The position numbers were made by a program, and so were the translations under genes. The notes under the pieces were generated by a model. That model was not told the origin of the DNA and did not search any database. It was given only the letters and a program-made list of their open reading frames with translations. DNA of 11,577 bases, taken from Planctomycetota bacterium (GTDB taxonomy: Bacteria > Planctomycetota > Phycisphaerae > Sedimentisphaerales > Anaerobacaceae). This document shows, in pieces, positions 1 to 6,643 of this stretch; positions within the stretch are counted from its first letter, which is position 1; every line of letters starts with the position of its first letter. The stretch spans positions 1 to 11,577 of the forward strand of contig JABMRO010000154.1 in the NCBI GenBank assembly GCA_013202635.1, given 5' to 3'.

Positions 1-1
1 A

Positions 2-52
2 CAATCACCTGATGCCCAAATAGATTTGGAAATTCCCGGCAGATTTCCATTA
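2..52 (+). pseudogene. Upstream frame of the broken EFR1-type ferredoxin gene
   Basis: Bases 2-49 read in frame 2 as QSPDAQIDLEIPGRFP and then hit a stop at 53-55. The sequence in frame 3 just after this point (YEGGARSMAVSPVT) continues the same protein: 'PG-x-FPY..' followed by a ferredoxin domain is the linker I know from flavodoxin-ferredoxin fusion proteins of the EFR1 type. Dropping one base near position 50 joins the two frames. The gene therefore begins left of the window, and this is the end of its flavodoxin-side linker. Whether the shift is biological or a sequencing error cannot be told here. Confidence 0.5.
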
Positions 53-71
53 TGAAGGCGGAGCGCGATCT

Positions 72-332
72 ATGGCTGTTTCACCAGTGACCAAAGAAGA
101 CACATGCACAGTTTGTGGTACGTGTGCCAGTGTATGTCCAACTGCAGCCATTTCAATTAATGGGAGCGTGGCAACTAAAATCGAGCTATGCATCTGCTGT
201 TGTGCTTGTATTAAAAACTGTCCCACAGGTGCAAGGGTATGGGAAGACAGCATGATGAAAAACATTGCCAAATGGTTAAATGAAAATTGCAGTACTCGAA
301 AAGAACCTCAAATTTTTGGGATAGATGTGTAG
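72..332 (+). CDS. 2[4Fe-4S] ferredoxin domain (C-terminal part of an EFR1-type protein)
   Basis: This is an 86-residue reading frame carrying two classical 4Fe-4S cluster motifs: C12-x2-C15-x2-C18-x3-C22-P, and C40-x2-C43-x2-C46-x3-C50-P (with extra cysteines at 42 and 44). Such domains carry electrons in the cytoplasm. In EFR1-family proteins the domain follows a flavodoxin-like domain. The ATG at 72 has no good Shine-Dalgarno sequence. The frame is open further upstream (from 24) with family-like residues, and those connect to frame 2 before position 50, so this is more likely the C-terminal part of a frameshifted longer gene than a free-standing ferredoxin. The cluster cysteines are all intact. 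The tail after the second cluster (WEDSMMKNIAKWLNENC) also resembles EFR1-type proteins. The next gene lies beyond a non-coding stretch, so no operon partner is visible. Confidence 0.75.
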   Translation: MAVSPVTKEDTCTVCGTCASVCPTAAISINGSVATKIELCICCCACIKNCPTGARVWEDSMMKNIAKWLNENCSTRKEPQIFGIDV

Positions 333-409
333 GATCCAATTATATAAAGTTTCTTGTTCGTCCAGCATATGGCCTAACCTGCGGCTGTAGCAGACCGCTG
401 ATAGATCGC

Positions 410-427
410 CGCGGCTGCTAAGCCGCG
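410..427. other. Short GC-rich perfect hairpin
   Basis: CGCGGCT - GCTA - AGCCGCG is a 7-bp perfect inverted repeat with a 4-base loop, about 80 bases after the ferredoxin stop. No T-run follows it, so a classical intrinsic terminator is not supported. It could slow transcription out of the ferredoxin gene. The rest of 333-525 shows no convincing gene. Confidence 0.4.
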
Positions 428-525
428 TCGTTAGCATAGCCCTAATTAAGGATACAGAACATGTATTACATGATAACTGCAACCTATAAAGGTGAAGCTT
501 TTCCAAGCAAGAACAGGATCAATAA

Positions 526-672
526 TATGGGATTGTTCCTTGAGGAAAAACACGCTTTACTTGGGGCGTGCGAGCCCTTCCCTGGTTGATTCTGATAGAT
601 AAAAAGCATATTGTTCAGGCGGAAGGATTCAACATTAATGAGCTGGATGGCAAAATCATAAAGTTGAGATAA
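526..672 (+). pseudogene. Trx-like domain C-terminal fragment I
   Basis: Bases 544-669 translate to a run ending in a stop at 670-672 and containing TRFTWGVRALPWLIL, HIVQAEGFNINELD and GKIIKLR. This is the same C-terminal end as the two long proteins downstream (WGVKALPWLILT...HIVQAEGFGINELDEK). Upstream of 544 the match continues in frame 2 (NMGLFLEEK against VGMIEGDEEN), so one base is missing in the A-run at 546-550. No start codon or gene body remains. It is the tail of a third paralogue whose body has been lost. DNA similarity to the 3' end of the 828-aa gene is high, which points to a recent common source. Confidence 0.75.
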
Positions 673-695
673 TGAGGTAGCCTTTGGTTTCAAAC

Positions 696-925
696 TGAGC
701 ACATGTATTACAGACACTCGCTCAGTTTTTACGCAAATAGTGAGATTTTTCCACATTTTCCGGAGAATTACTGTGACGGATTTGTGGTTTTGGCGTCTAT
801 TGTGTGGGTGAAGTGTATTTTAGTAGTTTGAAACGTGAATCAAGAATTTGGTAATATAAGTGCTTTAATTATAATGAGGATAGACAGATGTTCGCAGTGG
901 TCCTATTAGCGGTTGACAAGCGAAA
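696..925 (+). repeat. Intergenic direct repeat, copy A
   Basis: This block aligns with 3601-3830 without any gap at a constant offset of 2,905 bases. By hand count, about 94 of the first 105 positions (696-800 against 3601-3705) are identical. The middle (801-875) is clearly weaker, and matching anchors return at GAGGATA (876-882 and 3781-3787) and TTGACAAG (913-920 and 3818-3825). The strongly conserved part starts right after a Trx-like gene end. It includes a small imperfect stem followed by GTTTTT (about 701-730), possibly a terminator, and the near-palindrome TTCCGGAGAA. Both copies sit in the same place: after one Trx-like gene end and before the next Trx-end fragment. Confidence 0.85.
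848..875 (+). promoter_or_regulatory. Possible sigma70-type promoter
   Basis: TTGGTA (848-853) and TATAAT (870-875) are separated by 16 bases. A GAGGA Shine-Dalgarno-like site and ATG (888) follow. The -10 is a consensus match and the -35 is partial. The second copy of the repeat does not keep the TATAAT, so this promoter would be specific to copy A. It would drive the small frame at 888 and the 828-aa gene. Confidence 0.35.
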
Positions 926-1084
926 ACGCTCCAAGGCGATGAGGAGAAAACACGTTTTGACTGGAGTGTCAAATCGCTGCCGTGGCTGATTTTGACAGAT
1001 CGCTCATATGTGACCAGTGTGGAGGGATTCGGCTTTTATAGTCTGGATAACATGATTGAGGAGATGAACAATGTGGCACAATGA
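888..1084 (+). pseudogene. Short leader frame plus Trx-like C-terminal fragment II
   Basis: ATG 888, after GAGGA at 876-880, opens a 33-codon frame (MFAVVLLAVDKRKR...) that stops at 987-989. In another frame, 917-1081 reads GDEEKTRFDWSVKSLPWLIL, then TDRSYVTSVEGFGFYSLDN, and stops at 1082-1084. That is again the end of the Trx-like domain. In the corresponding place of the second repeat unit (3802-3957), leader and Trx end lie in one open frame, so this copy looks frameshifted around 925-935. Its stop overlaps the start of the 828-aa gene by 14 bases, and that gene's ribosome-binding site lies inside it. Confidence 0.65.
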
Positions 1085-3557
1085 GAAATGTTTTATTGCC
1101 TGGACGGTCTTTATCACAATTATTGCCTGCTCTGCGGGTGTGTTGTGGAGCCAAGGGCCCGTCAAGCAGGTGGATTGTTCCGGTTCGGTTGTGGACTGGC
1201 GTGGTCGTCCCGTCGCAGACGCCGAGGTTGTCGGCTGCGAGCAGTTGTATGACTACGCGGCGGGTCACACAAGCTGGGCAGCGCCCAGTCGTATGATCAC
1301 AGGACAAGACGGTAGGTTTGAGCTACAGGTCAGCGCCGAGAGAAAGGACTATATCTGGGTCGTTGCCTGGAAGAAAGGGCTTGCGTTGGGTTGGCAGAGC
1401 GTACGCTTTGGGCAATCGGGACAGGACATGATTGTACGTCTTGGGGAGCCTGCGGTCCTGGCAGGCACAGTGGTCGATGAGGCCGGACGGGGAGTTCCCG
1501 GAGCGATGGTTCGCTTGTGCCTGAAGATGGGCTGGATGGGCGGGACGCCCGGCGTGACCTTTGAGACACCACAAGACTGGTTAACGGCCCGGACCGATGG
1601 TGAGGGCCGATTCCGTTTTGACCACCTCCCCGCTAAAAGCACAGCCGATCTCTGGGTCGAAGCCCCCGGCAAGGCCTCCTGCTGGACATACTGGGAGCAC
1701 GAGTTGTCAAATATGGCGGGCAGCCGGTTTCAGGCGGGACGGACCGACATTCGTATTGTTCTTAAGCCCGAGGGTATTCTTCGAGGGAAGGTCGTTAACG
1801 AGGACTCCGGTGAAGGCGTGGCAGGTGTCCGTCTGCTCGCCCGGCCGGATGCCAGATATGCCAACTACTCGTGTGTGCTTCCCGTTACCTCCGGCCCGGA
1901 TGGCGCTTTTATTTACACGGGCCTGGCCGCGAATGACTATTCCCTTCAGGTAGTAGCCCCGTACGGTCAGCCGTCGGACTGGGTCGGCAAGGACGTGAAG
2001 GTCAGCGTCGAGACGGGGCAGACGGCTGAGGTCAATGTCCCGGTAAGCAAAGGGGGGCTGGTCGAGGTCACAATTCTGGACGCTAAGACGGAGAAGCCCA
2101 TCGAGAACGCGGCCGTGAATGTCTCGCTGCCGGCCAATTTCGGCCTGCATCCCTGCTGGTACAATTCAGTGCGCACCAACGCCGACGGTCTCGCTCGTCT
2201 GCGTGTGCCGCCCGGAGAGTCTCGACTGCGGATGTGGGCAGAAGCCTACGACTATTTCACAGATCCCGAGCCTGTAATTATCGCCAAGGGTGAATCAATC
2301 CGGCGACAAGTTAGTCTGGTTGCATATCCGGTCGTGACTGGGATCGTGCGCGATCCGAGCGGACAACCTGTGGCTGGCGCGATTGTCAGTTCCAAGCCTA
2401 TCTGCGAAGAAGCCTCACGCACTGATGAGCAGGGCCGATTCAAGGTCACATGGCGTCCGAGCTCAAACATCCGAGGCGTCCTGGTTTTGGCCCGGGATAC
2501 CGAACACAATTTGGCGGGCCTGGCGGAGGTCAAGGATCAGGCCCAACCGCTTGACGTGACTCTTTTGCCGGCCTTTGTGGTCCGCGGCCGTATCACGGAC
2601 CCTAACGGTAAAGCAATACCCGCGGCGACCGTTTCCCTGCGGGCTTCCATGCCGGGCTGGATAACGGATGCAGCGCCAGCGGTGCTTACGGATGCCAATG
2701 GTTTCTATGAGGCCCGTGCTGTCCCGGCGCCCACTGAGGATTTTCAGTACCGCTTTGAGGTGAGTGCTGAGGGTTTTGGCCCGGTCCAGCACAGAGAACT
2801 TCCCTTCGACTCAGCGCAGGACAGGCAGGTTGAGGTCTCGCCCATTGTCCTGACGCCGGCGGACCGGTCCATCTCCGGCGTGATTGTCGATGCCAACGGG
2901 ACTCCGGTTGCGGGTGTTCCAATCATCGTAACGGGTCCGCGCGGCAGCAAGACTGGACAGCCGGAACACCAGAGCTCCAGTGACGAGCATGGCAGGTTCA
3001 CTGTCGATGGCGTTTGTACCGGTCCCCTACGGATTCAGGCCGGCATGGGCAGCATATCCGGCGGCGCCGGATTCCTCGACGCTAAGGGTGGCGACCGTGA
3101 CGTCGAGGTAGTTCTCGGCCGACGAGGCGTACACACCGGAATAAAACCGCTGCTTGGCAAATCCCTACCAGACTGGAAAGAGCTGATAGATCTCAAACCA
3201 GAGCAGGTGCAGAGCAAAAGGATCCTCATTTGTTTCTTTGACTTCCAGCAACGCCCCTCACGGAACACAATCCTGCAAATGGCCAGGCAAGCCGAGTCGT
3301 TGGTACAAAAAGGCATCGTCGTGACCGCCATCCAGGCCTCGAAAATCGAGAGCGATAAACTTGAGGCGTGGGCCAAAGATAACAACCTTCCTTTCCCCGT
3401 CGGCACGATAACCGGCGATATCGAGACAATCCGCACCGCATGGGGTGTGAAGGCCCTGCCCTGGCTGATTCTGACGAATAAGAAGCATATCGTTCAGGCC
3501 GAAGGATTCGGCATTAATGAGCTGGATGAGAAAATAACAACGTTAAGAAAAAAGTAA
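1071..3557 (+). CDS. Exported protein with seven CarboxypepD_reg-like modules and a C-terminal Trx-like domain lacking CxxC
   Basis: This 828-residue protein is probably secreted or membrane-anchored: residues 8-27 form one hydrophobic stretch after a charged start (MWHNEK). About seven prealbumin/carboxypeptidase-regulatory-like beta modules follow, recognisable by 'G.V.D..G.PV.GA.V': roughly 36-123, 129-232, 235-325, 328-416, 420-498, 502-595 and 599-682. Residues about 692-828 form a TlpA/redoxin-like domain (LLGKSLPDW..., then ILICFFDFQQRPSRN at 718-731, and the cis-proline region ALPWLIL at 795-801). The place of the usual WCxxC motif is taken by QQRPS, so no thiol redox activity is expected. 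GAGGAG at 1058-1063, 7 bases before ATG 1071, fixes the start. The function is unknown; the modules suggest an extracytoplasmic binding or structural role. Base composition is GC-rich compared with the right half of the window. Confidence 0.9.
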   Translation: MWHNEKCFIAWTVFITIIACSAGVLWSQGPVKQVDCSGSVVDWRGRPVADAEVVGCEQLYDYAAGHTSWAAPSRMITGQDGRFELQVSAERKDYIWVVAWKKGLALGWQSVRFGQSGQDMIVRLGEPAVLAGTVVDEAGRGVPGAMVRLCLKMGWMGGTPGVTFETPQDWLTARTDGEGRFRFDHLPAKSTADLWVEAPGKASCWTYWEHELSNMAGSRFQAGRTDIRIVLKPEGILRGKVVNEDSGEGVAGVRLLARPDARYANYSCVLPVTSGPDGAFIYTGLAANDYSLQVVAPYGQPSDWVGKDVKVSVETGQTAEVNVPVSKGGLVEVTILDAKTEKPIENAAVNVSLPANFGLHPCWYNSVRTNADGLARLRVPPGESRLRMWAEAYDYFTDPEPVIIAKGESIRRQVSLVAYPVVTGIVRDPSGQPVAGAIVSSKPICEEASRTDEQGRFKVTWRPSSNIRGVLVLARDTEHNLAGLAEVKDQAQPLDVTLLPAFVVRGRITDPNGKAIPAATVSLRASMPGWITDAAPAVLTDANGFYEARAVPAPTEDFQYRFEVSAEGFGPVQHRELPFDSAQDRQVEVSPIVLTPADRSISGVIVDANGTPVAGVPIIVTGPRGSKTGQPEHQSSSDEHGRFTVDGVCTGPLRIQAGMGSISGGAGFLDAKGGDRDVEVVLGRRGVHTGIKPLLGKSLPDWKELIDLKPEQVQSKRILICFFDFQQRPSRNTILQMARQAESLVQKGIVVTAIQASKIESDKLEAWAKDNNLPFPVGTITGDIETIRTAWGVKALPWLILTNKKHIVQAEGFGINELDEKITTLRKK

Positions 3558-3600
3558 GGAGCTTTTGAGTGTACCAGACGTAACCAGGCTGTTCTAAAAG

Positions 3601-3830
3601 TGAGCACGTGTATTACAGACACTCGTTCAGTTTTTATGGAAATTGTGAGATTCTTCCGCATTTTCCGGAGAATTACTGTAACGGATGTGTGGTTTTGGCA
3701 TCTTTAGTATAGATGAAATGCTTTCTTATGGCTTTCAATCTGAAAGAAGTGTTTTGGAGATGTAAAGACTTGTTTTTTGAGAGGATAGGTAGGTATTCAC
3801 CATGGTCCCATCCATGCTTGACAAGCACAA
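3601..3830 (+). repeat. Intergenic direct repeat, copy B
   Basis: This is the second copy of the block at 696-925, collinear and ungapped at an offset of 2,905 bases. It begins about 43 bases after the stop of the 828-aa gene. It keeps the stem-like GTGTattacagACAC followed by GTTTTT, the TTTTCCGGAGAATTACTGT core, GAGGATA and TTGACAAG. In this copy TGCTTGACAAGCA (3815-3827) is a perfect short inverted repeat. Its right end contains the start of the small ORF at 3802. Confidence 0.85.
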
Positions 3831-3957
3831 GAGGTATCGGTTGGGCGTCAAATCGCTGCCCTGGCTGATTCTGACGGACCAGGGGCATAAAGTTTGCGCG
3901 GAGGGATTAGGTGTCACAGATCTGAATGACAAGCTCAAACAAATCAGTGGAGAGTAA
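3802..3957 (+). CDS. Small ORF: leader fused to Trx-like C-terminal end (fragment III)
   Basis: ATG 3802 opens an uninterrupted 51-codon frame: MVPSMLDKHKRYRLGVK, then SLPWLILTDQGHKVCAEG, then LGVTDLNDKLKQISGE and stop at 3955-3957. From residue 15 it is the end of the Trx-like domain of the neighbouring long proteins, including the LPWLILTD cis-proline segment. AGG at 3791-3793 gives a weak ribosome-binding site; ATG 3814 is an alternative start. The stop lies 4 bases before the ATG of the next gene, and the last codons hold that gene's GGAGAG site, so translation of the two may be coupled. It may be a functional leader peptide or a relic deletion product that happens to be open. A 51-residue Trx end alone would not form the full fold. 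Confidence 0.4.
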   Translation: MVPSMLDKHKRYRLGVKSLPWLILTDQGHKVCAEGLGVTDLNDKLKQISGE

Positions 3958-3961
3958 GACG

Positions 3962-6130
3962 ATGAAACAAGTAATATGGATTTTGACCTGTCTGCTAAGC
4001 ATTGCAGGCCATTCCGATGCAAAACAGGACAGCAGAGTATTCGCAGCGACGCTACCAAATGGGGTGGCAGTAGAATTGATCGGAGTGTCATATCGATCGA
4101 GCGGATTGTCCCAGCCAAAGCGATGGTGGCGACCCGATGGAGCAGATCTGCCCGATGAGCCCTATCGCCACTCGAGAAGGAGTACAGGTGCTCATGTCGG
4201 TATCTACGTTCGTGACTTTGCTCTGCGCATCACGGGAACGGACGACTATAGCTGTGTCACCTACAATTCTCTGGGCAGAAGCAACGTTCAGCCGAACATT
4301 CCACTTAATGAAAAGAATGAGTCCGTGGACGGGGTGCTTGCATTTGTTTGCCGGTTTAAGGACAGTCAGACTGTGGATACCATTCGCATCGGGGTAAGCA
4401 CCGAGCCGTGGCAAAAAGTGGAGGAGTGGGTCGATGACGCATGGCACGAGCACGACCATGACAACATAGTCTTCAAAGAAAGTAACAATCCACTGATCTT
4501 AACGTGGCCACGTCAGAAAGGGCGTGCTGTCATCCTTGAAATGGTCCGCACGGATGTGGACGACGTGCAAGCCAGACGAATGCTCTTGTTCGACCGGGAT
4601 GATCAGATTCATGAAGAAAGCCCCGTGACTCACGGGGAAGGCCCCGGTCTGATCAAGGAGCAGTACTGGTTCTGGAATATGCGGCTCGAAGACATGCATC
4701 GGTTTGAGTACCAGAAGCGTCCCTACCAGTGGGTGGAGTTCCGCAATGTTTCACTGGAACCGGGTCACGAGACCGATGTCGAGGTAGCCGTCCTGGATGT
4801 GAAAGATGAACTGGCCCGCGGGCTCCCGGTGAGCGAACAAGACAGGAATAGCCTGGGATACATCCTGCACAGGCTGGCCCAAAATCTCCGTTTTCCCGCA
4901 AAAGGGCGGGCCACCTATCGAATAGAAGCGCGGAATGCTCAGAGTCAAGAGCCACGTCTGTTGTGGTGCGAGTATGCTTTTGACGGCGTCCTCTATGGAT
5001 TTTCGGTTGTGGAGATACAGCCCGGCGATTTCAATGTTCAGTGGTATTTCGACGGCGAAAAGACAACTCTCTACCAAATGCCGAACAAGGCAGCCACCAT
5101 CTGGGAGGGCAGGAGAGAGATGACCCCCATCTACAACCTACAGCAATTCTTTCCGAGCAAAACAATCGGAGACTTGCTCACTCATAAGGTCGAACTCAAA
5201 GGCTCCGGCAAGATTGGCGGAATACCTTGTTCGTTGCTTGAGAGCATTATGAGCTCCAAAGAAAGACTAAAGGTCTGGGTGACGAAAGAACGTGATGTCT
5301 ATCCGCTGCGGATAGAACGCTACGAATACGACAATCTGCGTTATCTCTACGAGGCGGAGAATATCAAGTCCTGGAGCGGCGTTCCGTTCCCTCAGAAGAC
5401 CACGATAAGCTGGTATCGATCAGACGATGCCTTGCAACATTCACTGATTTCGAGTAAGGTCGTGAGTGTAGAGTCTTTTAGCCCAAATGTTGAGATCGCC
5501 GGTGGCGAATTTACCCCTGAGTTTCCACCCGATACTTCGGTGAACACATACACGGTGTCTGAACAGCAGGCATCCGACTTTGAGCCGACGCGCCCGGCCA
5601 AACGCTTGCGGCAGTTCGCCGACATTGATATCGAGTTCGACATAGACCAGGCCAGAGGCAAGATGATTCTGGTATGCTTCTGGGATATGAACCAGCGACC
5701 TTCCCGAAATTGCATCACCCAGCTTGCCAAACTAGCCAAGAAACTCAAGGACAAAAGTGTAACCGTCGTTGCCGTGCAAGCCTCGAAGGTTGAACAAGCA
5801 AAGCTTGATGAATGGATCCAAACAAACGATATTGCCTTTCCGGTCGGAATGATTGAAGGTGATGAGGAAAACACTCGTTTCACCTGGGGAGTAAGGTCAC
5901 TGCCCTGGCTGATTCTGACTGACAAGAAACGCATTGTTCGAGCCGAAGGTTTCGGCATCGAGCAACTTGATGAGAAACTAACAGAAACCGGAAGTAAAAC
6001 ACAATTGTCTATGAGTAGCCAATCGTTAGCTACAGAAGTGGACCTCAATATTTGTCGCGAAGAAGGCCTGAAATCTTTTTTTCATTCAAGCTCAATTCCA
6101 GAGGACTTAATCAAGGATCCAAACGGTTAA
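3962..6130 (+). CDS. Exported protein with LolA-like middle and C-terminal Trx-like domain lacking CxxC
   Basis: The start at 3962 is chosen because GGAGAG (3949-3954) lies 7 bases upstream and the protein then opens with a typical signal peptide (MKQVIWILTCLLSIAGHSDA). An ATG at 3926 is in frame but has no such support. The product has 722 residues. Residues 26-95 (LPNGVAVELIGV, RWWRPDG) resemble an N-terminal domain known from planctomycete exported proteins. Residues about 300-510 (YRIEAR..., VQWYFDGEKTTLYQ, LKVWVTKERDVYPLRIERYE) look like a LolA/RseB-type beta-sheet lipoprotein-binding fold; this is a by-eye call. Residues 552-675 are the same Trx-like domain as in the 828-aa protein, with VCFWDMNQRPSRN (571-583) in place of a CxxC motif. 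The last 45 or so residues are not part of that domain. From M684 on they probably belong to the N-terminus of a disrupted DUF5677-type gene, so the natural C-terminus is likely near residue 680. Confidence 0.85.
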   Translation: MKQVIWILTCLLSIAGHSDAKQDSRVFAATLPNGVAVELIGVSYRSSGLSQPKRWWRPDGADLPDEPYRHSRRSTGAHVGIYVRDFALRITGTDDYSCVTYNSLGRSNVQPNIPLNEKNESVDGVLAFVCRFKDSQTVDTIRIGVSTEPWQKVEEWVDDAWHEHDHDNIVFKESNNPLILTWPRQKGRAVILEMVRTDVDDVQARRMLLFDRDDQIHEESPVTHGEGPGLIKEQYWFWNMRLEDMHRFEYQKRPYQWVEFRNVSLEPGHETDVEVAVLDVKDELARGLPVSEQDRNSLGYILHRLAQNLRFPAKGRATYRIEARNAQSQEPRLLWCEYAFDGVLYGFSVVEIQPGDFNVQWYFDGEKTTLYQMPNKAATIWEGRREMTPIYNLQQFFPSKTIGDLLTHKVELKGSGKIGGIPCSLLESIMSSKERLKVWVTKERDVYPLRIERYEYDNLRYLYEAENIKSWSGVPFPQKTTISWYRSDDALQHSLISSKVVSVESFSPNVEIAGGEFTPEFPPDTSVNTYTVSEQQASDFEPTRPAKRLRQFADIDIEFDIDQARGKMILVCFWDMNQRPSRNCITQLAKLAKKLKDKSVTVVAVQASKVEQAKLDEWIQTNDIAFPVGMIEGDEENTRFTWGVRSLPWLILTDKKRIVRAEGFGIEQLDEKLTETGSKTQLSMSSQSLATEVDLNICREEGLKSFFHSSSIPEDLIKDPNG

Positions 6131-6599
6131 TCAATATTGCCAAGAGCTACAGTACAAGCTTATTGTTCATAAAAATGATGCGGATCAGGTTGTTGGCTCG
6201 ACTCTGTTTGCACGGACTGTTGCAACCTACCAAGCTTTCATTCTGTTGTGCAGAAAGGGTATGTCCCAACAAGCCAGAATGCTGTTACGGTGTATTCTTG
6301 AGTGTGTCTTTCCACTTGTGGCCATATCGAAGGAGACAGGCTACTCTCAGAAAATAATCGGCTCTGAAGAACACGAACGTCTGAGAACATACAAAAAGCT
6401 CATTAGATTCCTTAGGAGGCACAACCCAAACCATCCAAACATCAAGAGAATTCAGGATGATGCGAAGCAGGCTGAGGAGAATATATCGGAACATGGGTTT
6501 GAGAAGCTGTCTATCTTTCATAATGCAGAATCTGCCGGTTTAGCAGATTGGTACGATGTGATTTATGGTGATTTAAGCACTACAATTCTTTTGGTTTGA
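6011..6599 (+). pseudogene. DUF5677-like gene, frameshifted and truncated
   Basis: From about 6120 to the stop at 6597-6599 one frame reads VNQYCQELQYKLIVHKN, then STLFARTVATYQAFILLCRKG, QQARMLLRCILECVFPL and ADWYDVIYGDLST. I recognise this helical pattern from DUF5677 proteins. The only in-frame ATG is at 6246, inside the conserved core, so the real start must be upstream. A stop at 6108-6110 blocks this frame. In frame 2, ATG 6011 gives MSSQSLATEVDLNICREEG...SIPEDLIKD, which joins naturally if one C in GGATCC (about 6119) is removed. The C-terminus ends abruptly (STTILLV), earlier than expected. The gene thus seems broken twice, and its N-terminal frame is fused to the gene before it. The family's function is unknown; members often occur in defence-rich regions. 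Confidence 0.55.
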
Positions 6600-6643
6600 C
6601 AGGCCTTTGACCATTCGTTAATCTCTGTTGGGAGAATGTCTAA

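Noticed and set aside
410..427. Rho-independent terminator after the ferredoxin gene
   Set aside because: The hairpin is perfect but is followed by TCGTTAGC rather than a T-run.
1707..2150. A 147-codon minus-strand open frame
   Set aside because: It is a shadow of the beta-module repeats of the 828-aa gene, with no ribosome-binding site or domain.
3035..3436. A 133-codon minus-strand open frame
   Set aside because: It is antisense to the conserved C-terminal part of the 828-aa protein, with low-complexity Ser/Arg-rich translation and no motif.
3926..3961. ATG 3926 as the start of the second large gene
   Set aside because: It overlaps the Trx-end fragment, has no Shine-Dalgarno site, and would place 12 polar residues before a clear signal peptide. 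ATG 3962 has GGAGAG at the right distance.
5392..6048. A 218-codon open frame on the minus strand
   Set aside because: It lies wholly antisense to the Trx-like end of the 722-aa gene, shows no recognisable domain, and its plus-strand counterpart is clearly conserved.
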